Shown: positions 9,411 to 19,601, counted from the stretch's first letter. The stretch is DNA of 64,000 bases from Spartobacteria bacterium (GCA_003169695.1 PNAS01000073.1:1-64000), one strand, 5' to 3'. Numbers and translations: made by a program. Notes: generated by a model from the sequence alone, not told the origin.

Positions 9411-10572
9411 ACGCTTCGGTCCTCGCGCTCGATCTTGCGGAGCTCAGGCGATCCATGACTCGCGCGATGATGTCCCCCGCGCGGTCGACCTCTTCCTCCG
9501 TCGTCTCTTGGCCTAGCGAAAAGCGAACAGCGGAACTGGCCAGCGATGCCGGCAAGCCCATCGCCAGCAGCACATGCGAGGCGACGACCGATCCCACCAT
9601 GCAAGCCGAGCCGCTCGAGGCGCAAATTCCTTCGAGATCGAGCGCCATGAGAATTGTTTCCGAACTCAACCCGGCGAAGCTGACGTTGAGTGTATTCGCG
9701 AGCCGGTGCGTCGTGTCCCCGTTTTGCGTCGCTGAGGGGAAAGGCCCCGCTATGTGATTCCACAAACGATCCCGCAACGCCCTTTCGCGGTCTTGCTCCC
9801 CTGCGCGATCGCGCAAAACCCATTCCGCCGCCGCTGCCATTCCCGCGATCGCCGGTACATTCTCGGTTCCAGGACGGCGCTGATTTTCATGTGCCCCGCC
9901 GAATTGGGCGGCCTCGATCGGCAAACCTGCGCGCAGATAAAGCAGCCCGGCGCCTTTCGGTCCGTGGAATTTGTGCGCGGCGAAACTGGCGGCGGCCAGT
10001 CCGCTCTCAATCAGACGCGTCTCTACTTTCCCGAACGACTGCACCATATCGCTGTGCAGCAAAACGCCGCGGTCCTCGCAAAGGTCCGCCAGCTCTTCCA
10101 TCGGCTGAAGCACGCCGGTTTCGTTGTTCGCGGTCATGATCGAAACCAGGATCGTGTCATCGCGAATGGCGCGCTTGAGTTCATCCGGATTAATTCGGCC
10201 GCGGTCGCCGACTGGCAGAAAAGTGACCTCGAAGGCTTCCCGTTTTCCCAGATGTGCGAACGCGTGCAAGACCGCGTGATGTTCGACGCTTGCACAGATC
10301 AAGTGGCGGCCACGATCCCTATGCGCGCGCGCCAGACCGAGCACGGCCAGATTATTTGATTCAGTCCCGCCGCTCGTGAAAACGAGTTCATGTGGCTTTG
10401 CGCCGAGCAAAACGGCAAGCCGGTCGCGCGCGTCATCTACTCCGGCGCGAGCCTCGCGTCCGGCTGCGTGAACGCTCGATGGATTCCCGTAATGCCGCTC
10501 CAGGAATGGCTGCATTGCCTCCAATGCTGGCGCGCAGATCGGTGTTGTCGCGTTGTAATCGAGGTAGATCAT
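9397..10572 (-). CDS. Cysteine desulfurase (NifS/IscS family)
   Basis: A 391-residue PLP enzyme that takes sulfur from cysteine, leaving alanine and an enzyme persulfide for Fe-S clusters or tRNA thiolation. The PLP lysine is in 'SFAAHKFHGPKGAG' (Lys201) and the persulfide cysteine in 'SSGSACMVGS' (Cys324). Both the 'TSGGTESNNLAV' and 'HHAVLH' cofactor-binding blocks are present. It overlaps the serine acetyltransferase gene by 4 bases (10569-10572). Coupling cysteine synthesis to desulfuration suggests sulfur delivery, possibly to MnmA encoded at 42223. Confidence 0.94.
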   Translation of the reverse strand: MIYLDYNATTPICAPALEAMQPFLERHYGNPSSVHAAGREARAGVDDARDRLAVLLGAKPHELVFTSGGTESNNLAVLGLARAHRDRGRHLICASVEHHAVLHAFAHLGKREAFEVTFLPVGDRGRINPDELKRAIRDDTILVSIMTANNETGVLQPMEELADLCEDRGVLLHSDMVQSFGKVETRLIESGLAAASFAAHKFHGPKGAGLLYLRAGLPIEAAQFGGAHENQRRPGTENVPAIAGMAAAAEWVLRDRAGEQDRERALRDRLWNHIAGPFPSATQNGDTTHRLANTLNVSFAGLSSETILMALDLEGICASSGSACMVGSVVASHVLLAMGLPASLASSAVRFSLGQETTEEEVDRAGDIIARVMDRLSSARSSARTEAYAVV

Positions 10573-11492
10573 TCCGAAAGAAAATCGCGACCGGCTTGCG
10601 CGTGAGAATGCTTTGGGACGACCCTCATCTGTTCCGCTTCATAATAAACCAGCGAATCGGGCGGCACGCTCTGGGTTAGAAAAACATTTCCGCCGATGGT
10701 GCTGCGCGCGCCGACGACAGTCTCGCCGCCAAGCACGGTCGAGTTTGGATAAATCGTGACATGGTCTTCCACGTTCGGATGGCGCTTGCCGCCTTTGCGA
10801 ATGTGTCCCTGGTCGTCTCTCTGAAAGCTGCGCGCTCCGAGCGTCACGCCGTGATACAACTTTACGTGCGAGCCGATCTCACACGTCTCGCCAATCACCA
10901 CGCCTGTCCCGTGATCAATGAAAAAATGCGACCCGATTCTTGCGCCGGGATGAATATCGATGCCGGTGCGCGTATGCGCCCATTCCGTCATCAGGCGCGG
11001 GATCAACGGCACATCCTTCTCATATAAGAGATGGGCCATGCGCTGGATCGCGATCGCTTCCACTCCGGGATACGACACGATGACTTCTTCGTAACTCGCC
11101 GCGGCCGGATCGCCTTCGTAAGCCGCGTCGATGTCGGTCCAAAGAACCTTGCGCAACTTTCCAAGCTGCGCCATGAACCATGTCAGAATTTCCTCGGCTT
11201 TGCTTTCGGCCTCGTCGCTCGTCGGGAGTTGGCCGAAGCTCTTGGAAACCTCCGGCTTCATCCGCGCGTGCAAGCTTTTGATCCGGCTCCGCGTCACCTC
11301 CGGCAAGTCACTCGAATCGGCGAGCGCTTCCCCGTGAAAACCAGGGAACATCAGGCTCATCAAATCCACACACGCCGATTCGATCGCCGGCCGTGAAGGC
11401 AACATTGCCGCGGCATCCAGATAATTTATTCCGCCGCTCTCCGTGTAGGTGCGGAGAAGTTCATCGGCTGCGTCATCCACCGGCGGTTCCAT
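10569..11492 (-). CDS. Serine O-acetyltransferase
   Basis: A 307-residue enzyme that makes O-acetylserine, the first step of cysteine synthesis. It is the long form with an extra N-terminal helical region (about residues 1-170), then 'YPGVEAIAIQRMAHLLYE' and the left-handed beta-helix 'GIDIHPGARIGSHFFIDHGTGVVIGE' split into hexapeptide repeats. 'KRHPNVEDHVTIYPNSTVLGG' follows. This resembles the EpsC/SrpH-type serine acetyltransferases found in several phyla. Its stop is coupled to the cysteine desulfurase start. The short acidic N-terminus (MEPPVDDAADELL) is consistent with a start at 11492. Confidence 0.92.
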   Translation of the reverse strand: MEPPVDDAADELLRTYTESGGINYLDAAAMLPSRPAIESACVDLMSLMFPGFHGEALADSSDLPEVTRSRIKSLHARMKPEVSKSFGQLPTSDEAESKAEEILTWFMAQLGKLRKVLWTDIDAAYEGDPAAASYEEVIVSYPGVEAIAIQRMAHLLYEKDVPLIPRLMTEWAHTRTGIDIHPGARIGSHFFIDHGTGVVIGETCEIGSHVKLYHGVTLGARSFQRDDQGHIRKGGKRHPNVEDHVTIYPNSTVLGGETVVGARSTIGGNVFLTQSVPPDSLVYYEAEQMRVVPKHSHAQAGRDFLSE

Positions 11493-11613
11493 TGCGGAAA
11501 ACTATGCGACGGCTGCGTGCGCAATGAAAATGGAAACTCGCGGAGGTCCCTAGAAAGACGTAGCGAGACGTTTTATCTCGGCGTTCGACGCTCAAACTTG
11601 TATGTCAGCGCGC

Positions 11614-11984
11614 ATGATGAGATTCCTGCGCACGCTGCATCTTTATCTCGGCTGTCTCTTTGCGCCGATGCTCATTTTTTTCGCGGTCACCGGTTCGTGG
11701 TAGTTATTCAATTGGCATGAGTCGAAAAAGGATTGGAGCTACACTGCGCCGCCGGCCCTGGCCGCGCTTTCATTCGTTCATAAGGATGCGCACATTCCGG
11801 GCACCCCTGGAGGTCAGCCGACTCCGCTCCGCTATTTCATGCTCGCCGCCGCTGCCGGTCTCGTGGCGACAGCCGTGATCGGAGCGTCATGGCGTACCGT
11901 TTCAGCCAGCGGCCAATGGTCGCCACGGTTTCTTTGCTCTCGGGAATCGCGCTGCCGGTGGCGCTTCTCTGGATTTACAAGTAA
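11614..11984 (+). pseudogene. Broken PepSY-TM-like small membrane protein gene
   Basis: From ATG 11614 the frame reads 'MMRFLRTLHLYLGCLFAPM' and then 'LIFFAVTGSW', the first helix of small PepSY-associated membrane proteins. An in-frame TAG follows at 11701-11703, where the family normally has Gln (one C-to-T change). The frame then continues 'LFNWHESKKDWSYTAPPALAALSFVHKD' and a second helix. After 'VATAVIGA' a one-base shift near 11880-11886 is needed to reach 'VMAYRFSQRPMVATVSLLSGIALPVALLWIYK' and TAA at 11982. With one stop and one indel it is probably a decayed gene. No other gene sits between 11493 and 12058. Confidence 0.75.
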
Positions 11985-12058
11985 CCATCGGATTTTTGGA
12001 TCCGAACAAAATCCACGCACGACATTTTTCCGAGAGGCCTTAAAATGACGGTTCGCGC

Positions 12059-14272
12059 ATGAGCTCTTTCGAAGTAACCGGCTTGCCCATGGATGAGATC
12101 AATACTTTTCTCGCCGGTGCGCATCCCGACCCGTTCCGGATTCTTGGGCCGCATCAGATTGGTGAAGATCTCGCTGTCCGCGTTTTCCGTCCGGAAGCCA
12201 AGGAGGTAAGCATCGTTCTTGCGCGAAAAGAGGAGCAGCGTTTCCCGACCGAGCGGCTCAGGCGTGAGGGATTTTTCCAGGCGGTCCTTCCTGGAATGAA
12301 GCGCGGGGTGGACTATCGAATTCGCCTGACTGGCTGGGACGACTCAACCGCGATCGTTCACGATCCCTACGCCTACGGGCCCATCATGGGTGAAATCGAT
12401 TTGCATCTTTTCTCCGAGGGAAATCATTTGCAGATTTACGAAAAGTTCGGCGCGCATCTACGCACGATCGGCGGCGTTGAGGGTGTTTACTTTGCCGTCT
12501 GGGCGCCGAACGCACAACGCGTCAGCGTAGTCGGCGACTTTAATGGTTGGGACGGTCGGACGAATCCGATGCGCCGTCTGCTTGGCAGCGGAGTGTGGGA
12601 GGTATTTTTGCCGGATGTTGGCGAAGGCGTGCATTACAAATTCGAGATCAGGACGCCGGCCGGCGCGTTGTTGCTGAAGAGCGATCCGTTCGCGCTTTTC
12701 AATCAGCATGGCGTGCAGACATCGTCGCTCGTTTATAATCTCGGCCGCTATCGTTGGGACGACCGCGAATGGATGGAGTCGCGACCAGGGCGGCGTTTGC
12801 ATACCAGTCCACTGAGCATCTACGAAGTTCATCTCGGCTCCTGGATGCGAAAGACTGAAGAAGGCAACCGCTCGCTGAGTTACCTCGAGCTCTCGGAAAG
12901 GCTCCTGCCCTACGTTGTCGAAATGGGCTACACCCACATCGAGCTGATGCCGGTCGCGGAGCATCCGTTTGAAGGTTCGTGGGGATATCAGGTCACGAAT
13001 TACTACGCGCCGACGAGCCGGTTCGGAACGCCCGACGAGTTCAGGCATTTCGTCGATCAATTTCACCAGGCCGGCATCGGTGTCATCATGGATTGGGTCC
13101 CGGCGCATTTCCCAAAGGACGCGCATGGGCTCGCGGAGTTTGACGGGACGGATCTCTACGAGCACATGGATCCGCGCCAGGGCGAGCATCAGGATTGGGG
13201 CACGTTGATTTTCAACTTCGGTCGCAACGAAGTGCGCAATTTCCTTATCGGCAACGCGCTCTTTTGGCTCGATAAATATCACATCGACGGTCTGCGCGTG
13301 GACGCGGTCGCGTCGATGCTCTACCTCGATTACTCGCGGAAAGCGGGCGAGTGGATCCCGAATGCGTTTGGCGGCCGCGAGAATTTGGAGGCGGTCTATT
13401 TCCTCAAACGCTTCAACGAAGTTTGTTACGAGCGTTTCCCGGGCATCATGACGATCGCGGAGGAATCAACCGCCTGGCCCGGTGTCTCGCGCCCGACGCA
13501 CCTGGGCGGACTCGGCTTCGGCTTCAAATGGAACATGGGTTGGATGCACGACTTCCTGCATTATATGGCGCTCGATCCGATCTTCCGCCGGTTCCATCAC
13601 AACAACATCACGTTCTCGCTGATGTATGCGTTCCAGGAGCATTTCGTCCTTGTGCTCAGCCACGACGAGGTCGTGCACGGCAAAGGTTCGCTCATCAACA
13701 AAATGCCGGGCGATGAATGGCAACAGTTCGCGAATCTCCGCATGTTTTACGCATGGATGTATGGTCATCCGGGCAAGAAGCTGCTTTTTATGGGCGGTGA
13801 GTTCGGGCAGCGACGCGAGTGGAATCACGACCGCGGCCTTGATTGGGAATTGATCGGATTGCCGCGTCACAATGGCCTGCGTCGGCTCGTGCAACATTTG
13901 AACTACGTCTACAAGACCGAGCCCGCGCTTTGGGAACTCGACGACACCCACGAAGGTTTCGAGTGGATTGATTTCCATGATGCGGAGAACAGCGTTGTTT
14001 CGTTCATGCGGCGATCGGGCGCAGGTGATGTGATCGTCTTCGCGGTGAATGCGACGCCGTTGGTGCGACAGGGTTACCGGCTCGGCGTTCCCGGCGCGGG
14101 TTTCTACCGCGAAATCATTAACACCGACGCGGAAACCTACGGCGGCAGTAACGTCGGCAACATGGGTGGCTTCGAGGCTGAGAATTTCTCCTGGCAAGGC
14201 CGCACGCATTCGCTCATGGTCAGCCTGCCGCCGTTGGCAACCGTCGCCTTTAAGCTCGAGACGAAAGAGTAG
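12059..14272 (+). CDS. glgB: 1,4-alpha-glucan branching enzyme
   Basis: A 737-residue GH13 enzyme that makes alpha-1,6 branches in glycogen. An N-terminal domain (about 1-115) and a CBM48 domain ('[24 protein letters not shown]') precede the catalytic barrel. Catalytic regions are '[16 protein letters not shown]' (nucleophile Asp near 414), '[11 protein letters not shown]' (acid/base Glu near 467) and '[10 protein letters not shown]' (His-Asp near 534). Length matches the family. The ATG at 12059 gives '[26 protein letters not shown]', a normal GlgB start. No other glycogen gene is adjacent, so it is an isolated glg gene in this window. Confidence 0.96.
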   Translation: MSSFEVTGLPMDEINTFLAGAHPDPFRILGPHQIGEDLAVRVFRPEAKEVSIVLARKEEQRFPTERLRREGFFQAVLPGMKRGVDYRIRLTGWDDSTAIVHDPYAYGPIMGEIDLHLFSEGNHLQIYEKFGAHLRTIGGVEGVYFAVWAPNAQRVSVVGDFNGWDGRTNPMRRLLGSGVWEVFLPDVGEGVHYKFEIRTPAGALLLKSDPFALFNQHGVQTSSLVYNLGRYRWDDREWMESRPGRRLHTSPLSIYEVHLGSWMRKTEEGNRSLSYLELSERLLPYVVEMGYTHIELMPVAEHPFEGSWGYQVTNYYAPTSRFGTPDEFRHFVDQFHQAGIGVIMDWVPAHFPKDAHGLAEFDGTDLYEHMDPRQGEHQDWGTLIFNFGRNEVRNFLIGNALFWLDKYHIDGLRVDAVASMLYLDYSRKAGEWIPNAFGGRENLEAVYFLKRFNEVCYERFPGIMTIAEESTAWPGVSRPTHLGGLGFGFKWNMGWMHDFLHYMALDPIFRRFHHNNITFSLMYAFQEHFVLVLSHDEVVHGKGSLINKMPGDEWQQFANLRMFYAWMYGHPGKKLLFMGGEFGQRREWNHDRGLDWELIGLPRHNGLRRLVQHLNYVYKTEPALWELDDTHEGFEWIDFHDAENSVVSFMRRSGAGDVIVFAVNATPLVRQGYRLGVPGAGFYREIINTDAETYGGSNVGNMGGFEAENFSWQGRTHSLMVSLPPLATVAFKLETKE

Positions 14273-14349
14273 CGGGAGTAGCGCGCGCTACTTTTGTGAA
14301 ATTCTTCTTGACTGGTCGCGCCGTTTTTCGGCAGTGTTTGAGCCCCCCT

Positions 14350-15018
14350 ATGAACAAGAACTCTACCCCCGCGTTTACGTTAATCGAATTACTCGTCGTC
14401 ATTTCCATCATCGCCGTTCTCGCCGCGCTGGCGGTCCCTGCGCTCACCCAAGCCCTCACCAAAGGGCAAATGACCGGCACAATGAACAATGCGCGACAGC
14501 TATATCTCGCAGGCTTCCAGATGGCGACAGATGGGGCCGCAAATTCTAACCCAGCTTACTCGTGGCCCGGTGACGATCCTGCTGTGACCTCATTGGAAGC
14601 ATACTGTAATAAGCTGGTCCAGAATGATTATTTGAAGCCTGGCGACATTCAGAAAATCTTGAATGCCCCTGGCGCAACCTGCAACGTTACGACCGTTCCC
14701 GGCCCACCGGTATCGGTGACTCTCACTGGGAAGAGCGCCCTCAAAGTTTACAAGGTTAAGGAGGTTGACTCCTCTAGCACCATTTTCAGTGTCAGCTCTA
14801 ACTATGCCTACAATGCCCCACTCGACGCGACAAAGGTCCCATATGGAGACAAAGGGTTTGTCGTAATGCGCAGAGGTGGAGACGCCGGCGTTTACAGGAA
14901 AAACGAAGCCACCCAAAGCGGGTGGAATGACGACCTCAACAAGTTCGCCGCGGCGATCGGGAGATTACCAGGCGACTCCCCAGACGATGCCGCCACCGCC
15001 CTCACGAATCCGCAATAG
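14350..15018 (+). CDS. Type II secretion / type IV pilin-like pseudopilin
   Basis: From ATG 14350 the product is 222 residues. A short basic leader (MNKNSTPA) is followed by the prepilin N-methylation motif 'FTLIELLVVISIIAVLAALAVPAL', with cleavage expected before Phe and Glu5 present. The rest is 'NNARQLYLAGFQMATDG' and a beta-rich domain ending 'RLPGDSPDDAATALTNPQ', like the H-X9-DG-type pseudopilins common in Planctomycetes and Verrucomicrobiota. An upstream in-frame ATG at 14296 would put 18 residues before the leader and is rejected. The middle is less GC-rich than its neighbours. The 3' end overlaps convergent xseA by 17 bases. Confidence 0.9.
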   Translation: MNKNSTPAFTLIELLVVISIIAVLAALAVPALTQALTKGQMTGTMNNARQLYLAGFQMATDGAANSNPAYSWPGDDPAVTSLEAYCNKLVQNDYLKPGDIQKILNAPGATCNVTTVPGPPVSVTLTGKSALKVYKVKEVDSSSTIFSVSSNYAYNAPLDATKVPYGDKGFVVMRRGGDAGVYRKNEATQSGWNDDLNKFAAAIGRLPGDSPDDAATALTNPQ

Positions 15019-16390
15019 CCGGCGCAGTGTCCGCGGTCACTTCTGAGCCAAACGTTCCATCAGCCACGCGTGTTTTGATGGGCGACCCGCGCCGGACGGC
15101 GGCAATCGTCTGAATGACTTTCCCACCCGCGTCCGTTGTGATGCTGTAGCCGCGGCGAAGTGTCGCCTCCGGCCCGAGAACCCGTAGGATGCTTTCGGCG
15201 CGATGGAAACGCTGTTGTGCATTTTGCAACAATCTGGGCGCCTGCCCGGTGAAACGCCGGCGAAGATCGATCATGTTGTTGCGCCGAACGACGAGCTCGC
15301 GCTTTGGATCATGCGACTTCAACGATTGCGCCTGCGAGGAAAGCGCCGCGCGCGCATCGACCACACACAGCTTTAGCCGGCGCCGCAGTAATTCCGCGAT
15401 CAGATCCAACTTCTGCTGAGCATCGCGCATGCGCTGCATCAGCTCGCGCGCGAGCGTGCGCTCGGACAAGAAGCGAAGACGCGTCTGGCTTTGCAGCAGA
15501 AAATTGCGCAGGCATTTTTGCAAACAATTTGCCAATTCATTCACGCGGCGGCTGAGATCTGCCGAATCCGAGACGATCAATTCGGCCGCGGCGCTTGGCG
15601 TCGGTGCACGCAGGTCCGCGACGAAATCCGCTATAGTAAAATCAATCTCGTGACCGACCGCGCTCACGACCGGAATCGCTGAGGTGAAAATAGCGCGCGC
15701 GACGATCTCCTCATTGAACTCCCAGAGATCTTCGATGCTGCCCCCGCCGCGCGCGATTACGATTACGTCGATCGGTCCCCAAGCGCCCTCCTGCGCGGTC
15801 AGCTCATTGATTGCCGTGGCAATTTCCGCGGCCGCGCCGATGCCCTGAACCCGCACTGGGCTGATGATCACCGCGACGTTCGGAGCGCGCCGGCGAAGGA
15901 TGTTCAACATGTCGCGAATCGCTGCGCCGCTCGGCGAGGTGACGATGGCGATGCGTTTCGGGAATTTTGGCAACGGCCGTTTGCGTGCAGGGTCGAACAG
16001 GCCTTCCACCTCCAACTTCCGCTTCAACGCTTCGAACTTTGCCTGAAGAAGCCCGGCACCGCGCGTCTGCAGAATTTGGACGCTGAGCTGGTACTGACCG
16101 CGCGCCTCGAAGACGGAAACGTTGCCGTAAACCTGCACTTGCGCGCCATCAGAAATGGGTTGGGCATCCGTCGGCAACGTGTTGCGAAAGATGACGCAGG
16201 CGATCGCGGCCCGCTGATCTTTCAGCGTGAAATATTGATGTCCGGAGGGATGCAGCTTGTAGTTCGAGATTTCTCCCTGCACCCAAACAGCGCCGAATTT
16301 TGTCTCGAGCGTTCCGCGGATGGCCCGTGTCAGCTCAGCGACCGTCAGGATTTTGGAGGTCGTCTGAAAAAAATCGGGCGTCAGTTCCAT
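15002..16390 (-). CDS. xseA: Exodeoxyribonuclease VII large subunit
   Basis: A 462-residue protein that with XseB degrades single-stranded DNA. An N-terminal OB fold ('VAELTRAIRGTLETKFGAVWVQGEISNYK', then 'GHQYFTLKDQRAAIACVIFRN') is followed by the nuclease core ('IAIVTSPSGAAIRDMLNIL', 'VIARGGGSIEDLWEFNEE', 'VVSAVGHEIDFTIADFVADLRAPTPSAAAE'). A long helical region and the C-terminal 'ATLRRGYSI' follow. The ATG at 16390 is one base after the ruvB stop, which decides the start over an upstream alternative inside ruvB. No xseB was found nearby. Confidence 0.95.
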   Translation of the reverse strand: MELTPDFFQTTSKILTVAELTRAIRGTLETKFGAVWVQGEISNYKLHPSGHQYFTLKDQRAAIACVIFRNTLPTDAQPISDGAQVQVYGNVSVFEARGQYQLSVQILQTRGAGLLQAKFEALKRKLEVEGLFDPARKRPLPKFPKRIAIVTSPSGAAIRDMLNILRRRAPNVAVIISPVRVQGIGAAAEIATAINELTAQEGAWGPIDVIVIARGGGSIEDLWEFNEEIVARAIFTSAIPVVSAVGHEIDFTIADFVADLRAPTPSAAAELIVSDSADLSRRVNELANCLQKCLRNFLLQSQTRLRFLSERTLARELMQRMRDAQQKLDLIAELLRRRLKLCVVDARAALSSQAQSLKSHDPKRELVVRRNNMIDLRRRFTGQAPRLLQNAQQRFHRAESILRVLGPEATLRRGYSITTDAGGKVIQTIAAVRRGSPIKTRVADGTFGSEVTADTAPAIADS

Positions 16391-16391
16391 T

Positions 16392-17396
16392 TCACGAACC
16401 AAACAACTCGCTCTGCGGACCAACCGGCGGTTTCAGGCCGAGCTTTCGGTAGGCGTTCGGCAGCGCCACACGTCCTTGCGCTGTCCGTTTGATATAACCT
16501 TCCATGATCAAGTACGGCTCGTTCACTTCCTCGAGCGTCCCCGCTTCTTCGCCGATCGCGACGGCAAGCGAGCTCAGTCCCACCGGGCCACCGTTGAATT
16601 TATGGATCAACGTTTCGAGGATGCGTTTGTCCCATTGATCGAAACCATCCCGGTCGATCTCGAGCATGGTGAGGGCGCGATCGGCCAGGTCGGCTGTGAT
16701 TTTTCCATCCGCCTTCACCTGCACATAATCGCGCACCCAGCGGAGCAGATTGTTCGCGGTCCGTGGCGTGCCGCGCGTTCGCGCGGCGATCTCGGTCGCG
16801 CCTCCGGTGTCGATTGGAACGCCCAGCAATCCCGCGCTGCGCATGATGATCTTGTGCATTTCTTCTGCGTTGTAATAATCGAGACGCGCGCTCATTCCGA
16901 AACGGGAACGCAACGGCGCGCTCACCATGCCCGAGCGAGTGGTCGCGCCGATGAGTGTGAACTTCGGCAATTGCAGTCGAAGACTTCGCGCCTGCGGGCC
17001 CTGGTCGATAATGATGTCGAGCCGGTAATCCTCCATCGCGGGATAGAGATATTCCTCGATCGTCGGTTGCAGTCGATGGATCTCGTCGATGAAAAGGACA
17101 TCGCCTTTTTCGAGGCTCGTCAGTAACCCAGCGAGCTCCCCGGCTTTTTCGATGACGGGTCCGCTCGTGTTTTTCACATTCACACCCATCGCGTTCGCGA
17201 TGATGTTGGCCAGCGTGGTTTTTCCGAGGCCGGGCGGACCGCTGAGCAGAATATGCTCGAGGACGTCGCCACGCTTTTTCGCCGCTTCCACGAGAAGTTC
17301 GAGCCGTTCGCACACCTTCACCTGCCCGGTGAACTCGGTGAACATTGGCGGCCGCAGCGAGACTTCGAAAGCGGGATCAGGCTCCGGGGGTTTCAT
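16392..17396 (-). CDS. ruvB: Holliday junction branch migration helicase RuvB
   Basis: A 334-residue AAA+ motor that drives branch migration with RuvA. It has '[11 protein letters not shown]', Walker A 'GPPGLGKTT' (about 53-61), Walker B 'LFIDEIHRL' (Asp104-Glu105), sensor 1 '[10 protein letters not shown]' and the arginine finger region 'PLRSRFGM'. The winged-helix end '[28 protein letters not shown]' is complete. It overlaps the RsbW-like gene by 4 bases and abuts xseA, so xseA and ruvB form a DNA-repair operon. Its partner ruvA is 43 kb away at 60150. Confidence 0.97.
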   Translation of the reverse strand: MKPPEPDPAFEVSLRPPMFTEFTGQVKVCERLELLVEAAKKRGDVLEHILLSGPPGLGKTTLANIIANAMGVNVKNTSGPVIEKAGELAGLLTSLEKGDVLFIDEIHRLQPTIEEYLYPAMEDYRLDIIIDQGPQARSLRLQLPKFTLIGATTRSGMVSAPLRSRFGMSARLDYYNAEEMHKIIMRSAGLLGVPIDTGGATEIAARTRGTPRTANNLLRWVRDYVQVKADGKITADLADRALTMLEIDRDGFDQWDKRILETLIHKFNGGPVGLSSLAVAIGEEAGTLEEVNEPYLIMEGYIKRTAQGRVALPNAYRKLGLKPPVGPQSELFGS

Positions 17397-17809
17397 GCGG
17401 CTTTTCGTTCTTCCAGGTTCTTTGTCATCACCAGTTCCGTGCCGCGCGCCTTCACGATGTAATCGACTTTATCGAAAGCATGCCGGATCAAGTGCAGTCC
17501 GAGGCCGCCGGGTTTGATCAGATCATGCGATCGCCCCTGCATCGAGTGCGCCGCTGTTTGTTTGCCGTAATCGCGCAAACGCAGCCGAATACAATTCCGC
17601 AAACCCTCGAGGGAAAGCGAAATCAACTGATCATCGCGCAAATGATAGGCATGCCGAATAATGTTCGTGCAGGCTTCGTCTACACCCAGCACCATGAGTG
17701 TGCGTTCCTTCTCGGATAAGGGGTATGCATCGAGAAATCCACGCACGAATTTTCGCATCAAAGCGAGATTGCCCGTGTGGCTCGAAAACTCGACTTTCTT
17801 TTTTTTCAT
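17393..17809 (-). CDS. RsbW-like histidine-kinase-type ATPase (anti-sigma factor family)
   Basis: From ATG 17809 the product is 138 residues with a GHKL ATPase fold. The N-box is '[17 protein letters not shown]', the G1 box '[22 protein letters not shown]', and the end '[13 protein letters not shown]'. This is the RsbW/SpoIIAB-type serine kinase/anti-sigma shape. No cognate anti-anti-sigma (STAS) gene is adjacent. Its stop is coupled to the ruvB start by ATGA, so a regulatory kinase is translated together with a repair helicase. The in-frame extension to 17887 lacks homology and is left out. Confidence 0.83.
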   Translation of the reverse strand: MKKKKVEFSSHTGNLALMRKFVRGFLDAYPLSEKERTLMVLGVDEACTNIIRHAYHLRDDQLISLSLEGLRNCIRLRLRDYGKQTAAHSMQGRSHDLIKPGGLGLHLIRHAFDKVDYIVKARGTELVMTKNLEERKAA

Positions 17810-17901
17810 CAAGCGAGGAGATGGCTGAACATATGCAGGTGACTCAAGATCGGAACCGAAAACTCGGTGGACAGCCGGAGCAACCATAGCTCTCTTTCGT
17901 C

Positions 17902-18618
17902 ATGTGGAAATCATTGCTCGCCTCGCTTCTTCTTACCACAGCGGCTTTGGCGCAAGAAAATCCGAGCGCATATGAAGCCTTGCGCGTAGTCGGGACTCAA
18001 TTGAATCGCGAGATGATGAGCCGTATCATTTCTGTCACGGGCGTCGACGGCGAACCGCAACCGAGAACCTGGAAAATTCTAGTGGAAGACCGGCGTGCGG
18101 ACAGTGGCGTGCGCGAGATCATAGTGGAAGACAATCGAATCGCTTCGCAGCGCGTCCCAAATCGTTCCGTCGCCGGTTCAACTGAAGGCGCCACGATCAA
18201 CACCACGCGTCTCAACCTCGACTCGACAGGCGCCTACTCGGTCGCGAGCCACACGGCGGAAACGTCCCATGTCACCTTTTCGCTCGTGAGTTACACGCTC
18301 CGGACGGACGATCGCGGCAATCCAACCTGGATCGTTACGCTGGAAGATCGATCCAGAAAGCCGCTCGGCACGATTCACATCAAGGCCAACGACGGACGAG
18401 TCACGCGAGTGGAAGGCATGTACCAGGGCCGGAACATGGATCAGGTCGAAGATGATCGCCAGCAGGTCGACAATCGCGACGTCGACCCGGATGAGGATCC
18501 AGATGACAACATCGTAAAAAAACGCATCAAGCGGCTCTTCCGGAAAACCAAGGAGGACGCCCGCCAGGTCTTCGTGCGAGCGCGCCGTTCCTTCGTGGAT
18601 TTTGTCAATCGCTGGTAA
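17902..18618 (+). CDS. Secreted hypothetical protein
   Basis: A 238-residue protein with a signal peptide (MWKSLLASLLLTTAALAQE). The mature part has a beta-rich region ('RTWKILVEDRRADSGVREIIVEDNRIASQ', 'HVTFSLVSYTLRTDDRGNPTWIVTLEDRSRKPLGTIHIKANDGRVTRVEG'). A strongly acidic patch (DVDPDEDPDD) is followed by a basic C-terminus (KKRIKRLFRKTKEDARQVFVRARR). The charge switch suggests a surface- or nucleic-acid-interacting tail. No known family was recognised. It is divergent from the RsbW-like gene, with about 90 bases between them. Confidence 0.78.
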   Translation: MWKSLLASLLLTTAALAQENPSAYEALRVVGTQLNREMMSRIISVTGVDGEPQPRTWKILVEDRRADSGVREIIVEDNRIASQRVPNRSVAGSTEGATINTTRLNLDSTGAYSVASHTAETSHVTFSLVSYTLRTDDRGNPTWIVTLEDRSRKPLGTIHIKANDGRVTRVEGMYQGRNMDQVEDDRQQVDNRDVDPDEDPDDNIVKKRIKRLFRKTKEDARQVFVRARRSFVDFVNRW

Positions 18619-18643
18619 TTGACCGCGCCCGAGTGTCAGCGCC

Positions 18644-19591
18644 ATGAACGTTCAGAAGGAAACCTGGCCAGCTCTTCCGCTCCTTGAATGGAAAGAAACC
18701 TGCTCCACGCTCCACATGTGGACGCAGATTGTGGGAAAGGTCCGCCTGGCCCTGTCGCCGTGGACCAATCATTCCTGGCACGTCACGCTCTATGTCACGG
18801 CACGCGGCTTGACCACTTCACCGATTCCTTTTGGCGCGCGCATTTTTCAAATCGACTTTGATTTTGTTGATCATGTTCTGCGGATTCAGACCAGCGACGG
18901 TGATGGAAAAATCATCAGCTTGGCGCCGAAGTCCGTGGCCAAGTTTTACGGCGAAGTGATGAGCGCGCTGCGCGACCTCGGCATATCGATCGAGATCAAC
19001 ACGACGCCGAACGAAGTCGATCCCGCAATTCCTTTCGAGCGGAACGAGAAGAATTCCGCCTACGATCCCGGATATGCGAATCGGTTTTGGCGCGTCCTCT
19101 TGCAGAGCGATCGCGTCTTCAAAGAATTTCGCGCCGACTTTTGCGGCAAATGCAGCCCGGTCCATTTTTTCTGGGGCAGCTTCGACCTCGCCGTGACGCG
19201 ATTTTCCGGGCGGCCCGCCCCACAACATCCCGGAGGCGTTCCGCATTTGCCCGATGCCGTCGCGCGTGAAGCCTACTCGCAAGAGGTGAGCAGTCTTGGA
19301 TTCTGGCCGGGCAACGAGATGATGCCCGAACCGCTTTTTTACTCCTACGCATATCCGGAACCCAAAGGATTTCCGGATGCGAAGGCGCGACCGGCGGCCG
19401 CGACCTACCACACGCAGCTTAAGGAATTCGTGCTTCGCTACGAAGCTGTCCGCCAGGCTGCTGCCCCCGATCAGGCGCTACTCGACTTTGCCCGCAGCAC
19501 CTACGACGCGGCCTCGACCCTGGGAAATTGGGATCGCGCCGCGCTCGTCGAAGTCAAACCTGACTTGCATTCGCGGCGGCAACACCCGTAA
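18644..19591 (+). CDS. DUF5996 family protein
   Basis: A 315-residue cytoplasmic protein matching the DUF5996 pattern: 'WPALPLLEWKETCSTLHMWTQIVGKVRLALSPWTNHSWHVTLYVTARGLTT', 'FQIDFDFVDHVLRI', 'FCGKCSPVHFFWGSFDLAVTRFSGR', 'EVSSLGFWPGNE' and 'PLFYSYAYPEP'. Its biochemical role is unknown. It ends 10 bases before an AraC-family regulator on the same strand, and spacing suggests one transcript. No signal peptide or membrane helix is visible. Confidence 0.85.
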   Translation: MNVQKETWPALPLLEWKETCSTLHMWTQIVGKVRLALSPWTNHSWHVTLYVTARGLTTSPIPFGARIFQIDFDFVDHVLRIQTSDGDGKIISLAPKSVAKFYGEVMSALRDLGISIEINTTPNEVDPAIPFERNEKNSAYDPGYANRFWRVLLQSDRVFKEFRADFCGKCSPVHFFWGSFDLAVTRFSGRPAPQHPGGVPHLPDAVAREAYSQEVSSLGFWPGNEMMPEPLFYSYAYPEPKGFPDAKARPAAATYHTQLKEFVLRYEAVRQAAAPDQALLDFARSTYDAASTLGNWDRAALVEVKPDLHSRRQHP

Positions 19592-19601
19592 GTTTCGCGC
19601 G

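Noticed and set aside
9754..10359. 201-codon plus-strand frame opposite the cysteine desulfurase gene
   Set aside because: Antisense shadow. The minus strand carries all cysteine desulfurase motifs.
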